NCBI GenBank assembly: GCA_030695565.1
Contig: JAUYRZ010000133.1
Location: forward strand, 1-32,453
DNA length: 32,453 nt
Direction of reading: 5' to 3'
DNA from: Archangium sp.
GTDB lineage: Bacteria > Myxococcota > Myxococcia > Myxococcales > Myxococcaceae
Part shown: positions 23,553 through 32,416 of the stretch, in pieces
How the letters are laid out: each line of letters starts with the position of its first letter
Numbering within the stretch: the stretch's first letter is position 1
The notes under the pieces: model-generated
Seen by the model: the letters and a program-made list of their open reading frames with translations, nothing else
Databases searched by the model: none
What the model was told of the DNA's origin: nothing
Translations under genes and position numbers: made by a program

Positions 23553-25169
23553 ATGAAGCGATTGCTGTTGAGCGCGTTGGTGTCGTTGGCCGTCGCCGGG
23601 TGCGCTCCCAAAGAAGTGCCGTACGCCCTGAACATCGTCACGAGCAGCTGCGACCCCGCGACCAATCCGTTCGACGGCGTGCAGTTTCTCCGCGTTCGGG
23701 TGACGGGCAAGGAGATGGAGCCGGTCACCGCCATCTCCGCCTCGAACCCGGCGACGCGTGAGCTGAAGCTGCCCGAGATTCCTTCGGGGCAGGCCCGGGT
23801 CATCGAAGTGCGTGGCTACGACGGCGATCCGAACTCCGGCGCGCGCGTACTCTCGATGGGCAAGTCGTTGCCCTTCGACGTGCCCGACGTGGTGCCCGAG
23901 ATGCTGATGGGCGGCTCGATCAAGGTGAACGTGATCCTTCGCAAGGTGAACACGTTCGCGCCGATCGTCTCGGCAGCGGCGCCGACGCAGTGCCAGCAAC
24001 TGCGCGTGCCTCGCGCCGGCCACACGGCCACGTTGCTCAAGGACGGAAGGGTGTTCATCGCGGGTGGCTTCAATCTGAAGGCGGGCGTCGCGTTTGAGAA
24101 GAAGGCGCTGGCTGATACCGAGGTGTTCAACCCCGAGACGGGCGCCTTCCAACTCTCCAAGCCGCTGTCGATTACCTCTCAGGGCGCGGTCTACGAACTG
24201 CCGCGCGCGTACCACGCAGCCACCCGGCTCCCGAGCGGGCAGGTGGTGGTGTGGGGTGGCGAAAGCTATTCCGGTGGCTCCAACAACTCTGCCAGCACGA
24301 TCGCCTCGATCATTTTCTACGACGCAGACGTCGATGACTTCGGTGCTGTGGGCCCACGAACGCCGGCCGCCATCACGAGGTCCCGTCATCAGATTGCGGT
24401 GGACGCGAACGGCAAGGTGCTCGTCGTCGGCGGGGTCAATCGGTACAGCTCGGGAGGGGGCGTCATTCTCGCCAATGAGGTCGAGTGGCTCGACCCTACT
24501 GCTGGAACCAACATCTACAAGATCGTCGATGGCGTGACGCTTCCTCGGCTCGAGGCGACGGTGATGCCCGTGAAGAATGGCGAGTTCATCGCGGTCGTGG
24601 GTGGCACGGACGGCACGACGGTGAAGAGCGACATCTCGTTCTTCAAGTTCAACGGCACTACGTTCGCGAAGCAGTCGACCTCGATGCCTCCGATGTTGTC
24701 GGGCGTGGGGCGTCGTGGTGCGGCCGGCGCGCTCATTCGTGACTCTGCGGACTTGGTGATCCTCGGTGGCTACGGCGATCCCACGCTGGTTCGTCCGGTG
24801 GCTTCGTCGGAGATCCTCAACGCGTCGGCGGCGACGGTTGCTCCGGGCCCCGACATCCGCACCGCGCGTGGTGACGTCTGCGCGGTGACGATGGGTGACG
24901 GCACGGTGCTCGCGGTCGGTGGCCGCACTTCAGACTCCGGCAATCCTCCGCGTTCTGACGCGACGGCGGTGCTGATCACGGCAGGCACCAGCGGCGGCGT
25001 CACCAGCATCGGTGGTCCGAATCTGCCCAAGGCGCGTTACGCACACACCTGTACCACGCTGCTCGATGGGACCGTGCTGGTGACCGGCGGCATCAACGAA
25101 CTGGTCGACGGCACGATCGAGATCCTTCAGGACGCGTACATCTACACGCCGACGCCTCCTGTCGATTGA
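23553..25169 (+). CDS. Kelch-repeat lipoprotein
   Basis: This is a 538-residue protein with lipobox AVAGC (Cys17). An N-terminal beta domain (about 20-140) is followed by about seven Kelch-like repeats that should form a beta-propeller. The repeats are recognised by a conserved ending Gly-Gly after a hydrophobic strand, for example RAGHTATLLKDGRVFIAGG, LPSGQVVVWGGE, DANGKVLVVGG, MGDGTVLAVGGR and LLDGTVLVTGG. Propellers of this type usually mediate protein or carbohydrate binding at the cell surface. The ATG has no strong ribosome site; translation may be coupled to the preceding gene, 8 bases upstream. Confidence 0.88.
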   Translation: MKRLLLSALVSLAVAGCAPKEVPYALNIVTSSCDPATNPFDGVQFLRVRVTGKEMEPVTAISASNPATRELKLPEIPSGQARVIEVRGYDGDPNSGARVLSMGKSLPFDVPDVVPEMLMGGSIKVNVILRKVNTFAPIVSAAAPTQCQQLRVPRAGHTATLLKDGRVFIAGGFNLKAGVAFEKKALADTEVFNPETGAFQLSKPLSITSQGAVYELPRAYHAATRLPSGQVVVWGGESYSGGSNNSASTIASIIFYDADVDDFGAVGPRTPAAITRSRHQIAVDANGKVLVVGGVNRYSSGGGVILANEVEWLDPTAGTNIYKIVDGVTLPRLEATVMPVKNGEFIAVVGGTDGTTVKSDISFFKFNGTTFAKQSTSMPPMLSGVGRRGAAGALIRDSADLVILGGYGDPTLVRPVASSEILNASAATVAPGPDIRTARGDVCAVTMGDGTVLAVGGRTSDSGNPPRSDATAVLITAGTSGGVTSIGGPNLPKARYAHTCTTLLDGTVLVTGGINELVDGTIEILQDAYIYTPTPPVD

Positions 25170-25255
25170 TTGCAGCGACTTAATGCAACCGCCTCCCTTG
25201 GCGTCGAGTCGACGAAGTCATTGCAGGTCGCTCGAACAGCGGGCAGGCTGAGTCA

Positions 25256-26206
25256 ATGACAAACAAACGGGCGCTTGGGGCGGTGGTTGTTCTGCTTTCG
25301 TCGTTGTGTTCACTGTTGGCGCAGGCGTCCACGACTTGGGCATCGATCGGGTCGCCGTACTCTTCTCCTGCATACACCAACGCATTGGCTCAATCCGCGC
25401 CCATTGGGGTTCCCTGGCTCTCACCCACTGGCGTCGCCACCGTTGGTCATGACCGTCAACTTGCGTGGAGGGACAGTAGCAGCGGTTGGAATGTTCTCGA
25501 TTCGAGGTTGCAGATGGACGAGCCGAGCTACGTTCAACTCGGGACCGTCGGGACGTGCGTTTCCTATGCGAACCGGGCGTCAAACGAGAGCATCGACGTA
25601 ACAATCTCGGCTCCGAATGGCGTAGGCGGATGCACCACCATCACGAACAATATTGGTGGATCGACCACCCTCCCACCAGCCATCTCGGCCTGGTTTGTTG
25701 CCGGCTCTGACATCCGGGTTGATGTTTTTATCAACCAAGACTCAAACCTGATGGTGAGGACCTTCTCCGGCAGTCACATCCTAAACGGAACTTGGAGTGC
25801 TTGGACGTCCCTCAGTGGGCCCGTACGAGGAGGGCCGGCCGCGGTGTCCTGGGGCGTGGGTCGCACGGACGTCTTCATCCGTGGAACAAATAATCTTGCC
25901 TACTCGAAGTCGTATGCGGGCGGGTCATGGACCTCCAGCTTCTACCCCCACGGTGGCGGCTTCACGTCAGACCTGTCTGTGATGTCGAGTGCCAGCAATC
26001 GATTGGATGTTGTTGGGCGCGGCACAGACAACGCGATCTGGCGGCTGTCGTGGAATGGAACAGCTTGGAATTCCAACTGGCGGACGTGCAATGGAAGCGC
26101 CAACTCGAGGCCGAGCATCGTTTGGGATGCCAGTTCTTCTGTCGCGCGCCTCTACATTCGCGGATTCAGTTGGGACATCCAATCGGCGAGCGGCAACTGC
26201 AACTGA
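25256..26206 (+). CDS. Secreted PLL-like beta-propeller lectin
   Basis: This is a 316-residue protein with a clean signal peptide (cut after LAQA). The mature part has repeats of a beta-propeller lectin type, for example RTDVFIRGTNNLAYSKSYAG and RLDVVGRGTDNAIWRLSWNG, with Trp residues at regular spacing (GTWSAWTSL, GSWTSS, GTAWNSNWRTC). This resembles the Photorhabdus PLL and PHL lectins, which bind fucose or similar sugars. The last blade holds a cysteine pair (WRTCNGS and SGNCN). GC is low: sampled 60-base lines give 50-58 percent against 73 percent in the preceding gene. Acquisition by transfer is therefore likely. No strong ribosome site is seen. Confidence 0.75.
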   Translation: MTNKRALGAVVVLLSSLCSLLAQASTTWASIGSPYSSPAYTNALAQSAPIGVPWLSPTGVATVGHDRQLAWRDSSSGWNVLDSRLQMDEPSYVQLGTVGTCVSYANRASNESIDVTISAPNGVGGCTTITNNIGGSTTLPPAISAWFVAGSDIRVDVFINQDSNLMVRTFSGSHILNGTWSAWTSLSGPVRGGPAAVSWGVGRTDVFIRGTNNLAYSKSYAGGSWTSSFYPHGGGFTSDLSVMSSASNRLDVVGRGTDNAIWRLSWNGTAWNSNWRTCNGSANSRPSIVWDASSSVARLYIRGFSWDIQSASGNCN

Positions 26207-26266
26207 TTGGGTATTGCCCGCGGTCGCTGAATCTGGGTGGTGAGCCGTGATGGACCTGCGGCTTCA

Positions 26267-26372
26267 ACCACCCGGTCTGTAGGGCGCGTACATTTACGCA
26301 TCGACACTGCCTGCGGGCTGGTTCGGTTGCAATTCGCTCATTCGCACCAGGCACGGGTCTGCGAAGCGGGGT
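26267..26372 (-). pseudogene. Decayed VapC (PIN-domain toxin) remnant
   Basis: Reading the minus strand, one frame gives RFADPCLVRMSELQPNQPAG, then SVDA, a stop and MYAPYRPGG. This matches the C-terminal pattern of VapC toxins (FADACLVRMSEL ... V.T.D..F.VYR.GR), including the acidic residue of the PIN active site. The frame is interrupted by a TAA, and most of the toxin (about 100 residues) is missing between the antitoxin stop and this piece, with no start codon. It sits exactly where the toxin gene would follow the antitoxin gene. The similarity is from memory and needs a search. Confidence 0.5.
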
Positions 26373-26421
26373 TGCAATCGGAATAGCGACTGCCGGCGCC
26401 ACCGCCCCAATCCGATGGCCT

Positions 26422-26634
26422 TCACTTGCGCGAATAGCCCTTTCGCTTGGACAGCGAGGGGGCGCCGCTGACCGAACCCTCAAGCCGCATGATGGGCTTC
26501 TGCTTCTTGTCGGCGCGGATGCGCTCGAGTTGGGCCCGCACGAACTCGCTCTTGGGAATACCGGTCTCGCGGCTGACCTTTTCCAGCCAGCGATCGAGTT
26601 CATCCGTAAGTCGAATCGTGAGCCTGTGAGTCAC
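26422..26634 (-). CDS. Ribbon-helix-helix (RHH) antitoxin
   Basis: This is a 70-residue protein. MTHRLTIRLTDELDRWLEKV is the ribbon-helix of an RHH (CopG/Arc-type) DNA-binding domain. SRETGIPKSEFVRAQLERI is the second helix. The tail IMRLEGSVSG, then LSKRKGYSRK is the antitoxin arm that covers the PIN toxin in this VapB-like group. It starts with GTG 25 bases after the CehA-like gene on the same strand, with no clear ribosome site. The expected toxin gene downstream is only a remnant (26267-26372), so the protein is an orphan antitoxin or autoregulator. The end of the protein is intact, so it may still bind DNA. Confidence 0.82.
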   Translation of the reverse strand: MTHRLTIRLTDELDRWLEKVSRETGIPKSEFVRAQLERIRADKKQKPIMRLEGSVSGAPSLSKRKGYSRK

Positions 26635-26659
26635 GAAGCGAACTGTAGCTCCGTCGGCC

Positions 26660-29600
26660 TCAGTGATGGAGCAGCCTGGCCAGCCAGGATTCGAACTCGG
26701 CCGCTGACGGCACTCGGCGATCGTTCCGTTCGACGGGAGGAACAGCCACGTTCAGCGGCTGCGCCGGCCTGAGCGGGAAGTCGTCGTAGGCACCCGAGCC
26801 ATCACCATCGACCAGGATCGCGTTGGTCACGCCGAACGCGCGGCTGTTCGAAGGCGTGCAAATCCCGCCAGAGCAGCTCACGCCATCCCACGCCAACGGA
26901 GCGAGCGTGCGGCTGGCCGAAGAAGACCGCACCATCGCCACGAACCAGGTGTCGGTCGTCGGCGTCACCCGGAAGGTCTCGCGAACATGCACGCGCCGGG
27001 CGGCGAAGCCGTTCAAGCCCGGCACCGCCTCGAGGGTGAGCATCGTCGGATCGTACGTGCGGCGCAGCGCGGTCTGAGCAGGCAGCAAGGTGTTGTTCGA
27101 CTCCCCGTTGAGCGCTCCGCGGCCCGGCGCATGGGTGTGGAGTTCGATCGAGTCGAACTGCATCCACTCCGGGGCCTGCACGTCGACGGTCAGCTCGAGC
27201 TCGCCCGTGCCGGTCGCCGTATCGCCCACCTCGAACACAGGCCCGGTCGGCAGGCCGCCCACATCGAGCCGCCGCGCCGTCAGGGTGATGAACGGACCGC
27301 TGGAGAACGACGCCTTGCGCTGCTTCATCGCCTGCACGAAGCCGGCGGTGGTGAACTGGCCCGGCTGATCCACCCCGAGCTTGAGCCACGTGCGCCCGTA
27401 CCCGCCGATCACGTTGTACGTCACGTGCGTGTCGGACACGCCGGTGGCCACCTTGAGCCAGCCGCGCGACATGAAGGTCATCCAGTCGTTGAGCACCGCG
27501 GTGCTGGGGCTGGTGCCGTTCATCACCTCGAGCGCGTCGTAGTCGTTCGAGTACAGCCTGGTGTCGAGCGAGGTCGCGTCGGGCGCCGGCTCCTGGCGGA
27601 AGTTCGCGGGATCCGCGTGCGTGGCGGCGGTCTCCGTATCGATCTGCATCATCGTCAACGCGCCACCCGGTGAACCGCGCGGGTGATTCATCTGAATCAT
27701 CGCGTCGGGGTTCGCCTCCCGAATGCCCTGGTACATCTGACCCAGCCGCAGGCTCGCCCCGTCGCCGCCGGCCCAATCGAAAGCGCCGCCGTTGAGCGTG
27801 GCGTGGCGAGCGAGCGGGAAGGTGTTGTGGTGGCCGTAGTCGAACGGAGTCACCTCACACCCGATCATCGAGGCCATGGTGTTGGAGAGCTGCAGCTCGG
27901 CCAACACGGGCGCGTAGTCGGTGACGAAGTCGTGATCGGTCGAGACGAGCACGTCGACGCCTTCGGCCGCGAAGCTCATCGCGCGAATCGAGTTGCTGAC
28001 CGCGCTGTCCGGGCTGCCCATCGCGTGCACGTGCAGATCGGCGCTCATCCAACCGGCGGTATCGACCACATGGGCGAGCGTGGCAGCCACTGTCTGATCG
28101 CCCGTGCGGAGGTCGACCAGCTGACCGCGCGTGGGGAAGGTATCGGGGAAGGCCGAGTACTCCATGCCGCGCGAGACGAGCACTTCGTACTCACCCGGCG
28201 GCAGCGGAATGACCGCGCGCCCATCGACCCCCACGTGAACGATCGCTTGAAGGTCAGACGGCTGAGCTTCCACGTTCGCCCACAGCCGGTAGTCGGTGAG
28301 CTGATTCGTGCAGGGCGGGTTGGTGCAGCGCACCACCACCTTCGCGGTGAGCGGGAGGTTGAACGGATCGGCGACCTGCACGGTGAGCGTGCGCGAACCG
28401 CCGCGTTTCACGGTGATGTTCGACTCCCCATTCGAAGGCACGGAGACCGCGGTGAGCGGCTCGAGTGCAGCGCCCTGAGCGCCGGTGCCAATGAGGTAGT
28501 TCCCGGGCCGCACGTCAGCGCGCGCGAGCCCCTGCGCATCGGCCACCAGCAACGTCAGCATGCGCCCCGACTCGGCGTTCTTCACCGTCACGCGCCCACC
28601 CGGCACAGGCGTGCCATCCGCGTTCTGCACGGTGACGCTCAGGCGCGACTTCGGGGCCGCGTCGAGACCGAGCATCGCTCCGGTGATTTCACCGAGGTCT
28701 TTACCCACGAAGAAATCGCGCAAGAAGGTGCGCTTGTCGCCGGGGAGCACGCCGAACGAGCCTGGGCGCCGCGTCGCATCAGCGTCGACCCACGAGAGCA
28801 GGCCGGCCTGGTTCTCTCCATCTGCCAGCACCGCCGCCACGCCCGCCACGTAGAGCAGCGCGTTGGTCGAAGGCGTCTTCGAGTCGGCAAACTTGTACGC
28901 GCGGTAGCCGTAGGCGACGCCATCGGCCTGGTATCCGAACCAGGGCATGGGATCGATGAGGCAGCTCTTCGCGCCGAGGCCGTTGGTGCAGCCCTCGGGG
29001 TTGAAGATCTCGCTGACGCCGCCTTGATCGACGAGGTCGCCGACCTGCATCGAGACGGTGTCCTTGCCGTTGTTGCAGAAGGCGGACAACACGCGCACGC
29101 GGCTCTCTCCGGGCGACAGCACGTAATAGGTGGTCACCAGGAAGGGCAGGGGCGCGTTCGGATCGCGCACCAACTGCACGTTGCCCAGGAACTCACCGAT
29201 CACGTTGTTCACGTTCACGTAGTCGATGACGGTGTCTTCGCCCGTGGCCGCGATGACGGCATAGCCACCCTTGGAGCCGTCGTTCACCACCTCGACCTTC
29301 GTGTGATTCACGGTGCGGCCAAAGGCGTAGACGAGCCCCATCTTCCCGAACTCGTCGCGGCCCGCCACGCCTTCGCTGCGTTTGAGATCAGCGTCGATGA
29401 TCGTGCCGCCATACGGGATCGGCGCGATGAAGTGAGACGGCTGCTGAATCACCACGCGCACGCGATCGTTCTCGAGCAGCAGGTCTCCCACGCGGCCTTG
29501 CGCGTAGTTGCCGCCGATGAGCTGGCTCGCGTCGGCGATGGTCTTGGCGGTCGCTCCGGTGCCGACCTTGGAGAACTGATCGAGCGCGGCGAGATCGATG

Positions 29601-29695
29601 TCACATCGGCCGGTCGGGTCTGGCGGCTGCACCATCTGCTTGTTGGGCGGACACGCCGTCAGCAGGACAAGGACAGCGAGAGCGGAACGTCGCAT
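26660..29695 (-). CDS. CehA/McbA-family PHP metallohydrolase, lipid-anchored
   Basis: This is a large 1011-residue lipoprotein with lipobox LLTAC (Cys15). Residues about 30-350 form an unassigned beta-rich region. Next come carboxypeptidase-regulatory-like or Ig-like beta domains (RLSVTVQNADGTPVPGGRVT and SRTLTVQVADPFNLPL), about 350-540. A PHP metallohydrolase domain follows, with HxH in ADLHVHAMG (about 553), STDHDF (about 587), MNHPRG (about 670) and VSDTHVT (about 754), which are the metal ligands of the CehA/McbA type. The tail is Pro-rich. Such enzymes hydrolyse phosphoesters or related bonds at two or three metals; carbaryl hydrolase CehA gave the family its name. A C-terminal beta region follows. 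The ATG has only a weak AGAG upstream. Confidence 0.8.
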   Translation of the reverse strand: MRRSALAVLVLLTACPPNKQMVQPPDPTGRCDIDLAALDQFSKVGTGATAKTIADASQLIGGNYAQGRVGDLLLENDRVRVVIQQPSHFIAPIPYGGTIIDADLKRSEGVAGRDEFGKMGLVYAFGRTVNHTKVEVVNDGSKGGYAVIAATGEDTVIDYVNVNNVIGEFLGNVQLVRDPNAPLPFLVTTYYVLSPGESRVRVLSAFCNNGKDTVSMQVGDLVDQGGVSEIFNPEGCTNGLGAKSCLIDPMPWFGYQADGVAYGYRAYKFADSKTPSTNALLYVAGVAAVLADGENQAGLLSWVDADATRRPGSFGVLPGDKRTFLRDFFVGKDLGEITGAMLGLDAAPKSRLSVTVQNADGTPVPGGRVTVKNAESGRMLTLLVADAQGLARADVRPGNYLIGTGAQGAALEPLTAVSVPSNGESNITVKRGGSRTLTVQVADPFNLPLTAKVVVRCTNPPCTNQLTDYRLWANVEAQPSDLQAIVHVGVDGRAVIPLPPGEYEVLVSRGMEYSAFPDTFPTRGQLVDLRTGDQTVAATLAHVVDTAGWMSADLHVHAMGSPDSAVSNSIRAMSFAAEGVDVLVSTDHDFVTDYAPVLAELQLSNTMASMIGCEVTPFDYGHHNTFPLARHATLNGGAFDWAGGDGASLRLGQMYQGIREANPDAMIQMNHPRGSPGGALTMMQIDTETAATHADPANFRQEPAPDATSLDTRLYSNDYDALEVMNGTSPSTAVLNDWMTFMSRGWLKVATGVSDTHVTYNVIGGYGRTWLKLGVDQPGQFTTAGFVQAMKQRKASFSSGPFITLTARRLDVGGLPTGPVFEVGDTATGTGELELTVDVQAPEWMQFDSIELHTHAPGRGALNGESNNTLLPAQTALRRTYDPTMLTLEAVPGLNGFAARRVHVRETFRVTPTTDTWFVAMVRSSSASRTLAPLAWDGVSCSGGICTPSNSRAFGVTNAILVDGDGSGAYDDFPLRPAQPLNVAVPPVERNDRRVPSAAEFESWLARLLHH

Positions 29696-29716
29696 GCCGC
29701 GGTCTCTACTCGTCTT

Positions 29717-29732
29717 GTGACGAATCGGTCAC
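29717..29732. promoter_or_regulatory. Operator-like inverted repeat GTGAC-N6-GTCAC
   Basis: GTGAC, six bases, GTCAC lies between the divergent CehA-like gene (start 29695) and the gene at 29769. Its central position in the 73-base intergenic region fits an operator for either gene. No bound regulator is known, so this is tentative. Confidence 0.35.
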
Positions 29733-29768
29733 GACGCAAGTGGTCAGGGCTGGTACCTTCAAAACCGG

Positions 29769-30335
29769 ATGCCCGCCGTGAGGAGCGCAGAAGAACTTCG
29801 AGCTGCCGTCGACTCGATGTTCCGCATTCGTGCCGTGGAGTCGCCGCCCGACGCGGGTGGGCTGCGCAAGGTGTGGCATCGAGGCGCCCGGCACGCCGAG
29901 TTGGTGAGCGAGATCGACGTCACGGGGCGCGTGGCCCGGCACGAGTTCTCCCTGTTCGATGACGTGGTGATCTGGGAGCGCGGCCGCGGCTTCGTCACCG
30001 GCATGGCGCAGTTGGAAGGCAGCACGCGTGGCGCGGCGAACGTGGCCTTCGACCTCACGAGCGATCCAGAACGGGTGCAACGCATCGCAGCGGCGCTCGA
30101 GCCGTACAGCGGGCGGGATCGCATCATTCAGCACCTGCGTGAGTTGGTGGTGACGACGCAGCAGGGCCAGCAGCCGCTTCAGGATCTGGGTGCGGTGACC
30201 GGGAACAACAAGATCCCCGATGAGGTGCTGCAGTTCTCATCGAAGGCGCCCGCGCGATCGCAGAAGCCGCTCGTCTGGATCGGGATCGGCCTCGTGGTGA
30301 TCGCCATCGCGCTCGCTTTGCTCGCCCTCCGATGA
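29769..30335 (+). CDS. Tail-anchored protein of unknown function
   Basis: This is a 188-residue protein without a signal peptide. It ends with one membrane helix (VWIGIGLVVIAIALALLAL) and a single terminal Arg, so it looks tail-anchored with the bulk in the cytoplasm. The soluble part is alpha/beta with VVIWERGRGFVTGM and ALEPYSGRDRIIQHLREL. I recognise no family. The ATG has no clear ribosome site. The stop overlaps the next gene by ATGA, so the two are co-translated. Confidence 0.65.
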   Translation: MPAVRSAEELRAAVDSMFRIRAVESPPDAGGLRKVWHRGARHAELVSEIDVTGRVARHEFSLFDDVVIWERGRGFVTGMAQLEGSTRGAANVAFDLTSDPERVQRIAAALEPYSGRDRIIQHLRELVVTTQQGQQPLQDLGAVTGNNKIPDEVLQFSSKAPARSQKPLVWIGIGLVVIAIALALLALR

Positions 30336-31216
30336 AGACGCCCCTCGCCCTGCTTCTGCTTTTGGCCGCCTGTGCGCACCAGCCGCCGAAGGAGCCGTGC
30401 AACGACACCACCACCTGCCGGGACAGGATGCTCGAACGTGAGCAGGCCTTCGCGCACGCGGTCGCCAACGAGCCCCGGTATTTCAGGCTGCAGGTCGAGC
30501 CCGTCTCAGAGAACGTCGTCGTCGAGAGAGCCCGCCAGATCATCTACGTGCTCGACCCCGTGCTGGTGGCGCTCGACCTGCAGACCGGCAAGGAGCGCTG
30601 GCGAGCGAAGGACGTCTCGGGTGACGCCATCTGGCGAGCGGGGCGGTTCCTCGCGATCACCAGTCAGCAGCACACGCTCCCTCCGAAGGTGACCTTCCTC
30701 GATCCCGGGGTGGTCGACCGGCCCGTCGAATGTACCGTGACGATCCCTTTGCCGCAGACCGCGGACAGGGCGGCACTTCACGTCTTCGATCGTGCAGGGC
30801 AGCCGTATCTCTACTGGCGGAGCGGGTGGTCCTACTCCGGCGGCACGCGCCCCGGCCCTGCGGAACTCGAACGTCAACGTGACTCGACCGCGTGTGGCGT
30901 CGTGAAGATCGACGCCCAGAGCTGTGCCCAGGCAGAGCAGCCGCTCGCAGACTTCGTGTGGAATCCAACGGGGAGCCGAGTCCAGAGCACGCAGGAGCTC
31001 TGTGCGAACCTCTCGCCGATGGGCGATCTGCCGGCGGCCGCGGCCTCGGCTGCGAAGTACGCGCCGAACACGCTCTCGGTGACGAGCCAGCGCGAGCACG
31101 TCGACCGATGCAATGACCTCGAACGGTTGACGCTGGTCTCGCGAGACGAGGCGGGGGCCGTCGTCTGGTCGCGCCCGCTCGAGAGCCGGCAGCTACCTCT
31201 CTGCAAGCCCCCTTGA
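30332..31216 (+). CDS. Lipoprotein with a PQQ-like beta-propeller fragment
   Basis: This is a 294-residue protein with lipobox LLAAC (Cys14). The mature part has an alternating strand pattern with ALDLQTGKERWRAKDVSGD, which resembles one blade of a PQQ/BamB-type propeller (DxxTGxxxW). Only one or two such blades are visible, and six cysteines are spread over the chain. The function is unknown. The start overlaps the previous stop (ATGA). The aminotransferase gene follows 19 bases downstream. Confidence 0.72.
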   Translation: MKTPLALLLLLAACAHQPPKEPCNDTTTCRDRMLEREQAFAHAVANEPRYFRLQVEPVSENVVVERARQIIYVLDPVLVALDLQTGKERWRAKDVSGDAIWRAGRFLAITSQQHTLPPKVTFLDPGVVDRPVECTVTIPLPQTADRAALHVFDRAGQPYLYWRSGWSYSGGTRPGPAELERQRDSTACGVVKIDAQSCAQAEQPLADFVWNPTGSRVQSTQELCANLSPMGDLPAAAASAAKYAPNTLSVTSQREHVDRCNDLERLTLVSRDEAGAVVWSRPLESRQLPLCKPP

Positions 31217-31235
31217 TCCACTAGGGTGCCGCGCC

Positions 31236-32408
31236 ATGGAGAGCGCGCGCGTCGCCGGCTTCGGCACTTCGATTTTCAGCGAATTTTCCCGGCTCGCCGT
31301 TCAGCACGGTGCGGTGAACCTGGGGCAGGGCTTCCCGGACTTCGACGGACCGAAGGAGATCGCACAAGCCGCGATCGACGCCATCAACGGGGGCGTGAAT
31401 CAATACGCGGTCGGGCAGGGCGCGCCGCAGCTTCGTGCCGCGATCGCCGCGCATGCGAAACGGTTCTACGGCCAGGTGCTCGATCCCGCGACAGAGATTG
31501 GCGTCACCTCGGGTGCAACCGAGGCGATCTTCGATGCGGTGCTCGCGCTGACCAACCCGGGCGACGAAGTGGTGTTGTTCGAGCCCTTCTACGACTCGTA
31601 TCTGGCCTCGGTACAGATGGCGCACGCAGTGCCGCGGTTCGTTCGGCTGCGCGCGCCCGATGTAACGCACGCGCAGTGGTGGCTCGACGACGCCGAGCTC
31701 GCGGCTGCGTTCACCTCGAAGACGAAGCTCGTGATCATCAACACGCCGCACAACCCGACGGGCAAGCTCTTCACCCGCGCCGAGCTCGAACGCATCGGAG
31801 AACTCACCCGGAGGGCCGGCGCGGTGCTGCTGAGCGACGAGGTCTACGAGCACCTCGTCTTCGATGACGGCAAACACGTGCGGCCGGCGACGTTGCCGGG
31901 CTTCAGCGACTTCACCCTGACGGTCTCGAGTGGCGGGAAGAGCTTCTCCTTCACGGGCTGGAAGGTGGGCTGGCACCTCGGGCGGCGTGAGTTGGTGGCC
32001 GCGGTGCAGAAGGCGCATCAGTGGGTGACGTTCTGTTCGGCGGCCCCGTTTCAAGCGGCGATCGGCAAGGCGCTCGAGCTGCCTGATTCGTATTTCCAGG
32101 GCTTCGTGGAGAGCTACACGCAGAAGCGGGGCTTCTTGTCGGCCGCGTTGACGAAGGCGGGCTTCGAGGTGCTCCCCTGCGCGGGCACATACTTCCTGAT
32201 GGCGCGAACGGATCGGCACAGAAAGGCCGGTGAGGACGACGTGGCGTTCTGCCGGCGGCTGCTGGTGGACCACGGAATCGCGGCGATTCCGCCCTCGGTG
32301 TTCTATTCCCCTGAGCACGCGTCGCACGTGCACGGGATGGCCAGGTTCGCCTTCTGCAAGACGCAGCCAGTGCTGGACGCCGCCGCCGATCGGCTGGCAA
32401 AACTGTAG
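31236..32408 (+). CDS. PLP-dependent class I/II aminotransferase (methionine/kynurenine aminotransferase-like)
   Basis: This is a 390-residue fold-type I aminotransferase. The N-terminal VNLGQGFPDFDGP is typical of the YbdL/kynurenine aminotransferase group. NTPHNPTGK (Asn173), LLSDEVYEH (Asp201, Tyr204) and SSGGKSFSFTGWKVGW (PLP lysine Lys235) are present, and the substrate-carboxylate Arg lies in MARFAFCK near the C-terminus. It probably transfers the amino group of methionine, glutamine or an aromatic residue to a 2-oxo acid. The exact substrate cannot be told. The start ATG follows the lipoprotein gene by 19 bases, but no strong ribosome site is seen. The dispersed repeat follows the stop. 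Confidence 0.9.
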   Translation: MESARVAGFGTSIFSEFSRLAVQHGAVNLGQGFPDFDGPKEIAQAAIDAINGGVNQYAVGQGAPQLRAAIAAHAKRFYGQVLDPATEIGVTSGATEAIFDAVLALTNPGDEVVLFEPFYDSYLASVQMAHAVPRFVRLRAPDVTHAQWWLDDAELAAAFTSKTKLVIINTPHNPTGKLFTRAELERIGELTRRAGAVLLSDEVYEHLVFDDGKHVRPATLPGFSDFTLTVSSGGKSFSFTGWKVGWHLGRRELVAAVQKAHQWVTFCSAAPFQAAIGKALELPDSYFQGFVESYTQKRGFLSAALTKAGFEVLPCAGTYFLMARTDRHRKAGEDDVAFCRRLLVDHGIAAIPPSVFYSPEHASHVHGMARFAFCKTQPVLDAAADRLAKL

Positions 32409-32416
32409 ACGAAGAA

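Noticed and set aside
25170-25188. TTGCA-N9-TGCAA before the lectin gene, looking like a PhaR site
   Set aside because: The spacing differs from the other sites and there is no PHA-related gene next to it; probably chance.
27683-29962. Plus-strand open frame of 759 residues
   Set aside because: It is antisense to the CehA-like gene, which has a lipobox and PHP motifs.
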